Positions 1 through 7,086 of a DNA stretch of 64,000 nucleotides are shown here, one piece after another (position 1 is the first letter of the stretch; every line of letters starts with the position of its first letter). The notes below the pieces were generated by a model, which was not told the DNA's origin, did not search any database, and saw only the letters and a program-made list of their open reading frames with translations. The stretch is from Prevotella sp. (GTDB lineage Bacteria; Bacteroidota; Bacteroidia; Bacteroidales; Bacteroidaceae). Both the position numbers and the translations under genes were made by a program. The stretch is taken from the NCBI GenBank assembly GCA_017442825.1, contig JAFRYZ010000037.1:40585-104584 (forward strand). The letters run 5' to 3'.

Positions 1-780
1 GAGCGTGCTCAGTTTGGTGAGAAGATCATCAACTTCCCAGCTGTCTATGACATGCTCTCACGCATGAAGGCTAAACTCGATGCTGGTCGTTCTCTGCTCT
101 ATCAGACCGCATGCTATGTTGACATCTACAAGGCTCTCGAGGATATCGCCCGCGACCGCTCACTCACACCTGAGGAGCGTCAGGAGATGAAGAAGTACCA
201 GCGTCTGGCTGATGCCTTCACACCGATGGCAAAGGGGATGAACTCGGAGTATGCCAACCAGAATGCCTACGACGCCATCTCGGTTCACGGTGGTTCAGGC
301 TTCATCATGGAGTACAAGAGCCAGCGCCTGTTCCGCGACGCACGTATCTTCTCCATCTACGAGGGTACTACACAGCTGCAGGTGGTTGCCGCCATACGCT
401 ACATCAGCAACGGCACCATGCTCAACAACATCAAGGATATGATTGCCGAACTGCCTGAGAATGCCGACGCAGCTCTGAAGGCACGTGTAGAGAAGCTCAT
501 CCCTGTATACGAGGAGGCACTCAACGCTGCCAAAGCTCTCGACAACCAGGATGCATTCGACTTCCTCGCCCGTCGTCTGTACGACATGACTTGCGAGATC
601 GTGATGTCCCTGCTCATCATCCGCGATGCTGCCAAGGCTCCTGAGCTCTTCCAGAAGTCTGCCAACGTATATGTTCGCATGACCGAAGAGGACGTTCTCG
701 GCAAGGCTGCCTATATCAAGAACTTCCAGGTAGAAGATCTAGAGAGTTTTAAGGCTGCTGAACCAGAAACCGAGGAATAA
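1..780 (+). CDS. Acyl-CoA dehydrogenase, C-terminal part (5' end outside window)
   Basis: The frame is open from base 1 and ends at TAA 778-780, giving 259 residues of a longer protein. Acyl-CoA dehydrogenases oxidise acyl-CoA thioesters to enoyl-CoA with FAD and pass electrons to electron-transfer flavoprotein. Seen here: RAQFGEKI at the left edge, a glycine-rich segment SVHGGSGFIMEY, and RDARIFSIYEGTTQLQ, which matches the family's C-terminal RDAxIxxIYEGTxxIQ signature. About 130 residues follow that signature, so this belongs to the long, C-terminally extended type rather than the 380-residue type. Substrate cannot be told from this fragment. Etf genes would be expected outside the window. 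A hairpin terminator follows 64 bases downstream. Confidence 0.9.
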   Translation, partial: ERAQFGEKIINFPAVYDMLSRMKAKLDAGRSLLYQTACYVDIYKALEDIARDRSLTPEERQEMKKYQRLADAFTPMAKGMNSEYANQNAYDAISVHGGSGFIMEYKSQRLFRDARIFSIYEGTTQLQVVAAIRYISNGTMLNNIKDMIAELPENADAALKARVEKLIPVYEEALNAAKALDNQDAFDFLARRLYDMTCEIVMSLLIIRDAAKAPELFQKSANVYVRMTEEDVLGKAAYIKNFQVEDLESFKAAEPETEE

Positions 781-843
781 AACGACCATGAAACCGCGAT
801 GTGCATAACAGCAGCACTTCGGTGAAAAGAAAGATAGAAAAAA

Positions 844-875
844 GAGAGCATCCCAGTGTGGATGCTCTCTTTTTC
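844..875. terminator. Bidirectional hairpin terminator
   Basis: A 10-bp perfect stem (GAGAGCATCC at 844-853 with GGATGCTCTC at 860-869) has a 6-base loop and a T run after it. An A run precedes it, so it can also serve the opposite strand. It separates the convergent acyl-CoA dehydrogenase and guanine deaminase genes. Confidence 0.85.
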
Positions 876-889
876 ATTGATGCCAACCT

Positions 890-2164
890 TCAAATCTCTT
901 TAGGTTCCTTCACTTCTACGCCACGACAGAATCGATGGACAATCTGTCGATCGTCACCAACATATATAAAGCGTTCCAAACGATGGAGCAAGGAATATTC
1001 AGAGGGATGCAAAACGCTGTCATCGATAACCAGGGCATCAAACTCGTAGCCAGGCTCAAAGCTACCCACCTTGCCGAAGAAGCTACCAGCCGATTTGGTG
1101 GCAATCCAGAAAATTTCAGACAGTGTGAGGAAAGCTTTGCTATGGTCTTGTTGGTATTGCATCTTACTCACCTGGATGGCATAGACCAACATACGGAACA
1201 TATTTAAATCATGACCACCACTGATGTCACTACCTAATCCTACGCGCAATCCCTCTTCAAGAAACATACGGATGGGTGCCATGCCCGAAGCGATATTGAA
1301 GTTCGATGTAGGACAATGGGCTACCATGACGCCATTGCGTTTCATCAATTCCAGTTCGCTGCCATGCGTCCAAACACAATGCGCCATGATGGTCGGTGTC
1401 TGTCCGAAGAGTCCATAACGGTTATAGGCATCACCATAATTCTGACTCTCAGGTTCTAGTTCAGCCACCCACGCAATTTCCGACGTATTCTCTGACAGGT
1501 GCGACTGCACGGGCAGTTGGTATTGGGCTGCCAGCTTACCACAAGCTTTCAGTAATTCCGGTGTACAAGACGGCACGAAACGCGGTGTAATAATAGGACG
1601 CACCAATGCGTTAGGTTGATTGAACTCTGCAATCAACTGTTCGTTACCGGCAATGGCAGCATCCACGTCTTCGCTGAGATTTTCTGGACAATGGCGGTTC
1701 ATGGCTACCTTACCTACAAAGGCTCCCATGCCAGCCTCCTGATACAAATTCATCAACAAGCGGGTACTTTCCGTATGAATGGTGCCAAAGACAACACTTC
1801 GCATGGTACCGAACAGCCATTGAGTATGCAAGAATCGTCGGTACATACGCTCGGCATAATGAATGTCAGCAAACTTAGCCTCTTCAGGGAAAGTATAGCT
1901 CTGCAACCATGGCAGCAGTTCCAAGTCCATTGCTACAGCTTGGTTGTGCACCTGCGGCGCATGCACATGCATATCGTTCATTGCAGGAATGAGCAGACAA
2001 TTACCGAAGTCTATCACCTCGGCATTCTGACCATCCAAATCTGCCAAGTTGGTTGACACACCGGTAACGCAACCATTCTCTACAGCGACATAGCCATTCT
2101 CCAGGACCTCAAAATGGCTCCGTTCTTTCGTAAAGAGTATATGCGCCTTATAAATCTTTTTCAT
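890..2164 (-). CDS. guaD: Guanine deaminase-like amidohydrolase
   Basis: This is a 424-residue metal-dependent hydrolase of the amidohydrolase superfamily, probably converting guanine to xanthine and ammonia. Seen: the metal-binding start of the TIM barrel MNDMHVHAPQ (guanine deaminases carry a DxHxHAPQ form), the following LELLPWLQSYTFPEE (close to the guanine deaminase LxWLxxYTFPxE), QSHLSE with a metal His, MAHCVWTH, and GLGSDISGG with the conserved metal Asp. The start at 2164 (MKKIYKAH) is preferred because a possible start 36 bases upstream adds only a non-homologous segment. It is a single gene with its own terminator and diverges from the SemiSWEET gene. Another purine or pterin deaminase activity cannot be excluded. 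Confidence 0.85.
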   Translation of the reverse strand: MKKIYKAHILFTKERSHFEVLENGYVAVENGCVTGVSTNLADLDGQNAEVIDFGNCLLIPAMNDMHVHAPQVHNQAVAMDLELLPWLQSYTFPEEAKFADIHYAERMYRRFLHTQWLFGTMRSVVFGTIHTESTRLLMNLYQEAGMGAFVGKVAMNRHCPENLSEDVDAAIAGNEQLIAEFNQPNALVRPIITPRFVPSCTPELLKACGKLAAQYQLPVQSHLSENTSEIAWVAELEPESQNYGDAYNRYGLFGQTPTIMAHCVWTHGSELELMKRNGVMVAHCPTSNFNIASGMAPIRMFLEEGLRVGLGSDISGGHDLNMFRMLVYAIQVSKMQYQQDHSKAFLTLSEIFWIATKSAGSFFGKVGSFEPGYEFDALVIDDSVLHPSEYSLLHRLERFIYVGDDRQIVHRFCRGVEVKEPKEI

Positions 2165-2248
2165 GATATATAGTTTTAGATTTTTAGCTATCGTCTGCAA
2201 AGATAGCTATTTTCACAAACTTTCAAAGAATAAAGGTGGAATAAAGTG

Positions 2249-2278
2249 TTGGATATTTCTTTTTTTCTTTAACTTTGC
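2249..2278 (+). promoter_or_regulatory. Bacteroidota-type promoter of the SemiSWEET gene
   Basis: TAACTTTGC at 2270-2278 matches the -7 box TAnnTTTG, with a weak TTG at 2249-2251 at about the -33 position. It lies downstream of or over the earliest possible start (2275), which supports the later ATG at 2311. Confidence 0.65.
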
Positions 2279-2310
2279 AGTCCAGACACATTATCAATAA
2301 TCATTATACC

Positions 2311-2595
2311 ATGGAACAAGGACTTATTTATGAAATCTGCGGTTGGGGAGCTACTATTGGCATGATATTAGGCTATCTGCCACAAGCCATAGAAACCATC
2401 AAGACACGCAATACTGAAGGTATCGCCCTGCCCACCTTCCTGATGATGGGTATTGGCGGAGTTTGCTTCATGCTCCAAGGGCTCTTGCATAAACCTGAAA
2501 TTCTGTGGCCTCTCTTCCTGACAAACTTAGTGACGACAAGCTGTAGCCTCATCGTCTTCGGCATCAAAATCTATAACGATTACTTTAAAAAGTGA
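2311..2595 (+). CDS. SemiSWEET / PQ-loop sugar transporter
   Basis: This 94-residue membrane protein has three predicted helices, the size of a bacterial SemiSWEET, which works as a dimer to move sugars down a gradient. The first helix carries the PQ-loop signature GYLPQAIETIKTRNTEGI, and the following ALPTFLMMGIGG and the helix LFLTNLVTTSCSLIVFGIKI complete the three-helix bundle. The ATG at 2311 is chosen because the promoter lies at 2270-2278. It is monocistronic, diverging from guaD and converging with purN. Which sugar it carries cannot be seen. Confidence 0.82.
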   Translation: MEQGLIYEICGWGATIGMILGYLPQAIETIKTRNTEGIALPTFLMMGIGGVCFMLQGLLHKPEILWPLFLTNLVTTSCSLIVFGIKIYNDYFKK

Positions 2596-2658
<63 letters not shown>

Positions 2659-2664
2659 ATGTTG

Positions 2665-3246
2665 TTAGGATCGGAGGAGGACCTCCTCTACCACCTTCGG
2701 GAAGAATTCCATTTCCAACTGATGCTCCTTTTCAGCAATATCGTCAACAGTATCATTGGGAGAAAGCGCAGTTCTGTATTGGGCGATAATCTCTCCACCA
2801 TCACAAACGGGTGTGACATAATGAACAGTCATACCTGTTTCTTTTTCTCCTGCTGCTTTCACAGCCTCATGCACATGGTGTCCCCACATTCCTTTTCCGC
2901 CAAACTTGGGCAACAAGGCAGGATGCAGATTGATGATGCGTCGTGGATAAGCATCAATCAAGTAATCAGGAACCAATGGAAGGAAACCTGCCAAAACAAT
3001 AAACTGGATGTCATATCGTTGCATGAGTGGCATCATCACGTCAGGGTTGTTTAATTCTGCCTTGGGCACCACCGTTGTCGGAATGTCAAAACGCTCTGCA
3101 CGCACCAAAGCGTATGCATCAGCTTTATTACTGACTACCAAAGCTATATTTACGGTTTCCGAATGTTGGAAATATCGGATAAGATTTTCACAGTTCGTTC
3201 CACCACCGGAAACAAAAACTGCCACATTTACCTTTTCTTTTTTCAT
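2665..3246 (-). CDS. purN: Phosphoribosylglycinamide formyltransferase
   Basis: This 193-residue enzyme transfers formyl from 10-formyltetrahydrofolate to glycinamide ribonucleotide, the third step of purine synthesis. Seen: the N-terminal VAVFVSGGGTN phosphate-binding loop, the catalytic signature NLHPALLPKFGGKGMWG holding the Asn and His of the active site, and VHYVTPVCDGGEIIAQ with the conserved Asp region. The length is normal for the family. It stands alone, divergent from iorA across a 124-base gap. Confidence 0.95.
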   Translation of the reverse strand: MKKEKVNVAVFVSGGGTNCENLIRYFQHSETVNIALVVSNKADAYALVRAERFDIPTTVVPKAELNNPDVMMPLMQRYDIQFIVLAGFLPLVPDYLIDAYPRRIINLHPALLPKFGGKGMWGHHVHEAVKAAGEKETGMTVHYVTPVCDGGEIIAQYRTALSPNDTVDDIAEKEHQLEMEFFPKVVEEVLLRS

Positions 3247-3318
3247 GATTTGTTACGAATCTCACCGCAAAGGTAAGCATTTTCATACATAATACGTCAT
3301 TTTTAGAAAAGAAAGCAC

Positions 3319-3327
3319 TACCTTTGC
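3319..3327 (+). promoter_or_regulatory. -7 box upstream of iorA
   Basis: TACCTTTGC matches TAnnTTTG. It lies 44 bases before the ATG at 3371 and directs the iorAB-aminotransferase run. The possible GTG start at 3344 also lies downstream, so the promoter does not by itself decide the start. Confidence 0.65.
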
Positions 3328-3370
3328 ATGCAATTATTACATAGTGGAGCAACAAAACTATACATACAAA

Positions 3371-5026
3371 ATGACTGAAAAGAAATTATTATTAGGTGAC
3401 GAGGCGATAGCATTAGGTGCCATCCACGCTGGTCTTTCAGGCGTTTATGCCTATCCTGGCACCCCGTCAACTGAGATTACCGAGTTTATTCAGGGCAATG
3501 CCATCGCCCACGAACGAGGCATCCACAGCCGTTGGTCAACCAACGAGAAGACTGCCATGGAAGCAGCTTTGGGAATGTCGTTCATGGGTAAGCGCGCCTT
3601 GGTGTGCATGAAGCACGTAGGCATGAACGTCTGTGCCGACCCGTTCGTCAACTCCGGCATGACAGGTGTTAACGGCGGCGTTGTTGTCTTGGCTGCCGAC
3701 GACCCCTCCATGCACTCTTCTCAGGACGAGCAGGACAGCCGTTTCTACGGTAAGTTTGCCATGATTCCCACCTTCGAGCCCAGTTCTCAGCAGGAGGCTT
3801 ACGACATGATGGCAGCAGCCTTCGATTACTCCGAACAGCAGAAGTTGCCGGTACTGATGCGTGTCACCACCCGTATGGCGCACTCCCGTGCGGTTGTAGA
3901 GGTAAAGACAGAAGCTCGCACCGAGAACGAGATGAACTACAATGCCGTAGCAGCCAACTGGGTGTTGCTTCCTGCCAACGCACGCAAGCGCAACGATGCC
4001 GTTACGGCTCAACAAGCAACCCTTGAAGACGATGCGGCAAACTCTACCTATAACAGCCTCACCCCCAGCTCCTCTCCAAAGGGAGAGGGCAGCAAGTCGC
4101 CTTTAGGCATCATCGCCAGTGGTATTGCATACAACTACGTTAACGAGTGTTTCCCTGAGGGCTGTCCCTATCCCATTTTGAAGATTTCTCAATACCCATT
4201 GCCCAAGAAACTGGTTCGCCAGATGCTGACCACATGCGAGAAGGTGATGATTATAGAAGAAGGACAGCCGTTCATCGAAGATATCGTTCGCGGAGTATCT
4301 GATTATCATCAGCCATCAACACCCGACACACCACAAATATTGGGTCGTCTCACGGGTGAACTGCCAAGAACGGGCGAACTGAACCCCGATATCGTCAAGA
4401 AGGCTTTGGGCATGGAGACTGGACAGAACTACGCCCCTTGCGAGGACGTCGCACCACGTCCGCCAGCACTTTGTCAGGGTTGCGGTCATCGTGATGTCTA
4501 TACAGCCCTCAACGAAGTATTGAAAGAGTATGAAAATCCACGTGTCTTCGGCGACATTGGCTGCTATACCCTTGGTTTCCTGCCCCCCTACAGAGCCATC
4601 CACTCTTGTGTAGATATGGGTGCCAGCATCACCATGGCAAAAGGTGCCGCCGATGCCGGGCAGTGGCCAGCCGTAGCCATCATCGGCGACTCCACCTTTA
4701 CCCACAGCGGCATGACGGGTTTGCTCGATGCCGTCAACGAAAACGCCAACATCACGGTCATCATCAGTGATAACCTGACGACCGGCATGACCGGCGGACA
4801 AGATTCTGCTGGAACCAATAAGTTTGAAGCCATCTGCCGTGGTTTGGGCGTTCCCGAAGGACACCTGCATGTTGTTGTTCCTCTGCCGAAGAATATGCCG
4901 AAAATCACCCGCATCCTCCGCGAAGAAATCAACTACAAAGGCACGAGTGTTATCATTCCTAGAAGAGAGTGCATCCAGACACTCAGAAGACATCTGAAAC
5001 AGCAAAAAGCACAGGAGAAGAAGTAA
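3371..5026 (+). CDS. iorA: Indolepyruvate:ferredoxin oxidoreductase, alpha subunit
   Basis: This is the thiamine-diphosphate subunit of the enzyme that decarboxylates aryl pyruvates to arylacetyl-CoA with ferredoxin, or runs in reverse. From ATG 3371 (MTEKKLLLGDEAI) it has 551 residues. Seen: YPGTPSTEI at the N-terminus, CQGCGHRD, and the TPP/Mg segment GDSTFTHSGMTG with ISDNLTTGMTGGQ. It ends soon after VIIPRREC, so the C-terminal two-[4Fe-4S] ferredoxin domain of archaeal IorA is absent. A GTG at 3344 would add nine residues. About 230 residues in, a stretch SLTPSSSPKGEGSKSPLG is encoded by a palindromic repeat (4057-4092) sitting between the two halves of the protein. The stop overlaps the iorB start by one base. 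Confidence 0.93.
   Translation: MTEKKLLLGDEAIALGAIHAGLSGVYAYPGTPSTEITEFIQGNAIAHERGIHSRWSTNEKTAMEAALGMSFMGKRALVCMKHVGMNVCADPFVNSGMTGVNGGVVVLAADDPSMHSSQDEQDSRFYGKFAMIPTFEPSSQQEAYDMMAAAFDYSEQQKLPVLMRVTTRMAHSRAVVEVKTEARTENEMNYNAVAANWVLLPANARKRNDAVTAQQATLEDDAANSTYNSLTPSSSPKGEGSKSPLGIIASGIAYNYVNECFPEGCPYPILKISQYPLPKKLVRQMLTTCEKVMIIEEGQPFIEDIVRGVSDYHQPSTPDTPQILGRLTGELPRTGELNPDIVKKALGMETGQNYAPCEDVAPRPPALCQGCGHRDVYTALNEVLKEYENPRVFGDIGCYTLGFLPPYRAIHSCVDMGASITMAKGAADAGQWPAVAIIGDSTFTHSGMTGLLDAVNENANITVIISDNLTTGMTGGQDSAGTNKFEAICRGLGVPEGHLHVVVPLPKNMPKITRILREEINYKGTSVIIPRRECIQTLRRHLKQQKAQEKK
4057..4092. repeat. Palindromic G/C-rich element translated inside iorA
   Basis: CCTCACCCCCAGCTCCTCTC, AAA and a mirrored GGGAGAGGG form a hairpin (CTCTCC/GGGAGAG type). 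It resembles the intergenic palindromes at 12619, 31919, 54611 and 57831 in composition, and is read through in frame. Confidence 0.7.
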
Positions 5027-5589
5027 TGAAGACAGATATTATCTTATGTGGTGTAGGAGGACAGGGCATCCTCTCCATCGCAACCATCATTGGCGAGGCA
5101 GCCATGAACGAAAACCTTTACATCAAGCAAGCCGAAGTTCATGGCATGAGCCAACGCGGCGGTGATGTGCAGTCTAATCTCCGTATCTCATCGGAACCCA
5201 TCCATAGCGACCTCATCGCCTTGGGCAGTGCCGACGTCATCATCTCCATGGAACCCATGGAAGCACTGCGCTATCTGCCCTATCTGAATAAGAACGGATG
5301 GATCATCACCTCCAGTGCTCCCTTTGTCAACATTCCGAATTATCCCGACCAGGAGGTCATCATGGCAGATTTGCAGAAACTTCAGAATGTGATTGTCATA
5401 GACATTGAGAAGCTGGCGAAAGAGAACAACATTCCGCGCTCAGCCAATGTCATCCTCTTGGGAGCAGCACAAAAAGCCCTTGGCATTGAATACCATAAGT
5501 TGGAAGATGCCATCCGCCGCGTCTTCGGTCGCAAAGGCGAGGCAGTTGTCGAAGCCAACATCAAAGCGTTAGCATTAGGAAGAGGATAA
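5026..5589 (+). CDS. iorB: Indolepyruvate:ferredoxin oxidoreductase, beta subunit
   Basis: This 187-residue protein is the gamma/CoA-binding-type small subunit that pairs with IorA. Seen: LCGVGGQGILSIATIIGEAA with the family's GxGGQG loop, and AEVHGMSQRGGDVQSNLRIS, a hallmark of IorB. The start at 5026 shares the final A of the iorA stop codon (TAATG), indicating translational coupling. A longer reading from 4969 would overlap iorA by 58 bases and is not needed. Partner, reaction and transcript are those of iorA. Confidence 0.93.
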   Translation: MKTDIILCGVGGQGILSIATIIGEAAMNENLYIKQAEVHGMSQRGGDVQSNLRISSEPIHSDLIALGSADVIISMEPMEALRYLPYLNKNGWIITSSAPFVNIPNYPDQEVIMADLQKLQNVIVIDIEKLAKENNIPRSANVILLGAAQKALGIEYHKLEDAIRRVFGRKGEAVVEANIKALALGRG

Positions 5590-5590
5590 T

Positions 5591-5651
5591 TTTTCCGAAT
5601 AATGAAATAACGGAAATGCCGGATTTTCCGGACTCTCCAGAAACTCCGGAA
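5591..5651. repeat. 9-bp-period array (NNTCCGGAN)
   Basis: Units ATGCCGGAT, TTTCCGGAC, TCTCCAGAA and ACTCCGGAA run 5616-5651, with more degenerate units before them. It fills most of the iorB-aminotransferase gap. The same unit type follows the aminotransferase and paaK-2 genes. Confidence 0.85.
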
Positions 5652-5670
5652 ATAACCAAAAGAAAAAAAC

Positions 5671-6981
5671 ATGCAAACCCCAATCAACAAAGAGTTAATT
5701 GACAGCTTGATTGCCAAGTTCGGCATCCAAGACTTTGCCAAAGCAACTATCCGCGAGGTAAAGCAAGTTGCTGCCTTCGCAGAAAAAGAATCGGGTGTGG
5801 AATTCATCAAGATGGAGATGGGCATACCCGGACTTCCTGCTGCCAAGGTAGGTGTCGAAGCACAAATGAAAGCTTTGCACGACGGTATAGCCAACCTTTA
5901 TCCAGACATTCAAGGTCTTCCTGAGCTGAAACAACAGGCTTCACGCTTTGTCAAAGCCTTTATCAATGTCGATATCGCTCCCGAAGGATGCGTACCCGTA
6001 TGTGGAAGTATGCAGGGAACGTTTGCTTCTTTCCTGACCTGCTCACAGGCAAACAAGAAGAAAGACACTGTGTTGTTCATCGACCCGGGGTTCCCCGTTC
6101 AGAAAATGCAGTTACAGGTACAAGGCGTCAAGTACGAGACTTTTGATGTCTATGACTATCGCGGCGACAAACTACGCAGCAAGTTGGAGAGCTATCTGAA
6201 AGGCGGAAACATCTGCGCTATCGTCTATAGCAACCCCAACAACCCGGCATGGATCTGCATGACCGATGAAGAACTGCGCACGATAGGAGATTTGGCAAAC
6301 CAGTATGACGTCATCGTCATGGAAGACCTTGCTTATTTCGCCATGGATTTCCGCCAAGACCTGAGCACGCCGTTTGAGGCACCCTATCAGCCCAGTGTCG
6401 CCCACTACACCGATAACTACATCCTGCTCATCAGCGGTTCGAAAGCTTTCAGCTATGCCGGCGAACGCATCGGCGTAACCTGTATCAGCAACAAACTCTT
6501 CCACCGCCATTACGACGACCTGTCAGCACGCTACGAAGGACTGCCCTTCGGACTGGTCTTCTCTACCCGCATGCTCTATGCCCTTTCTTCAGGAACCAGC
6601 CACAGTGCACAGTATGCCATGGCAGCCCTGTTGAAGTCAGCCTGCGACGGAGAATACAACTTCCGCGACGACATCATCGTCTATGGAAAGCGTGCACATA
6701 AGTTGAAGGAGATTTTCCTGCGCCACAACTTCTATATCGTCTATGACAAAGACCAAGACCGTCCCATCGCCGATGGTTTCTATTTCACCATCGGCTATCC
6801 AGGCATGACGAGTGGCGAATTGGCAAAGGAACTGATGTATTACGGTGTTTCAGCCATTTGCCTCATCACAACGGGCAGTCACCAAGAAGGTTTGCGTGTC
6901 TGCACCTCTTTCATTCAGGACCATCAATACGACCAGTTGGAAGAGCGCATGAAGATTTTTGAAGGAAACAATCCGGTTTAA
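5671..6981 (+). CDS. PLP-dependent class I/II aminotransferase, probably aromatic
   Basis: This 436-residue fold-type I aminotransferase has YSNPNNPAWICM (the family NPxNP loop), VMEDLAYFAMDF with the pyridine-nitrogen Asp, and SGSKAFSYAGERIGV with the Schiff-base Lys and phosphate-binding residues. Lying directly after iorAB and before acyl-CoA-forming genes, it most likely interconverts aromatic amino acids and aryl pyruvates, supplying or consuming the IOR substrate. That specificity is inferred from context. The C-terminal residues NNPV are encoded by sequence that already looks like the 9-bp array that follows, so the array may have reshaped the C-terminus. Confidence 0.85.
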   Translation: MQTPINKELIDSLIAKFGIQDFAKATIREVKQVAAFAEKESGVEFIKMEMGIPGLPAAKVGVEAQMKALHDGIANLYPDIQGLPELKQQASRFVKAFINVDIAPEGCVPVCGSMQGTFASFLTCSQANKKKDTVLFIDPGFPVQKMQLQVQGVKYETFDVYDYRGDKLRSKLESYLKGGNICAIVYSNPNNPAWICMTDEELRTIGDLANQYDVIVMEDLAYFAMDFRQDLSTPFEAPYQPSVAHYTDNYILLISGSKAFSYAGERIGVTCISNKLFHRHYDDLSARYEGLPFGLVFSTRMLYALSSGTSHSAQYAMAALLKSACDGEYNFRDDIIVYGKRAHKLKEIFLRHNFYIVYDKDQDRPIADGFYFTIGYPGMTSGELAKELMYYGVSAICLITTGSHQEGLRVCTSFIQDHQYDQLEERMKIFEGNNPV

Positions 6982-6984
6982 AAT

Positions 6985-7047
6985 AATCCGGAAACTCTGG
7001 ACTCTCCGAAAATTCCGGACTCTCTGGAAACTCCGGATATTCCGGAA
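6985..7047. repeat. 9-bp-period array, seven units (NNTCCGGAN)
   Basis: AATCCGGAA, ACTCTGGAC, TCTCCGAAA, ATTCCGGAC, TCTCTGGAA, ACTCCGGAT and ATTCCGGAA follow one another without gaps, starting three bases after the aminotransferase stop. Imperfect TCCGGA palindromes recur in every unit. Confidence 0.92.
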
Positions 7048-7086
7048 CAACAAACACCAACGAAGGTTGCACGTGCAACCTTCGTT

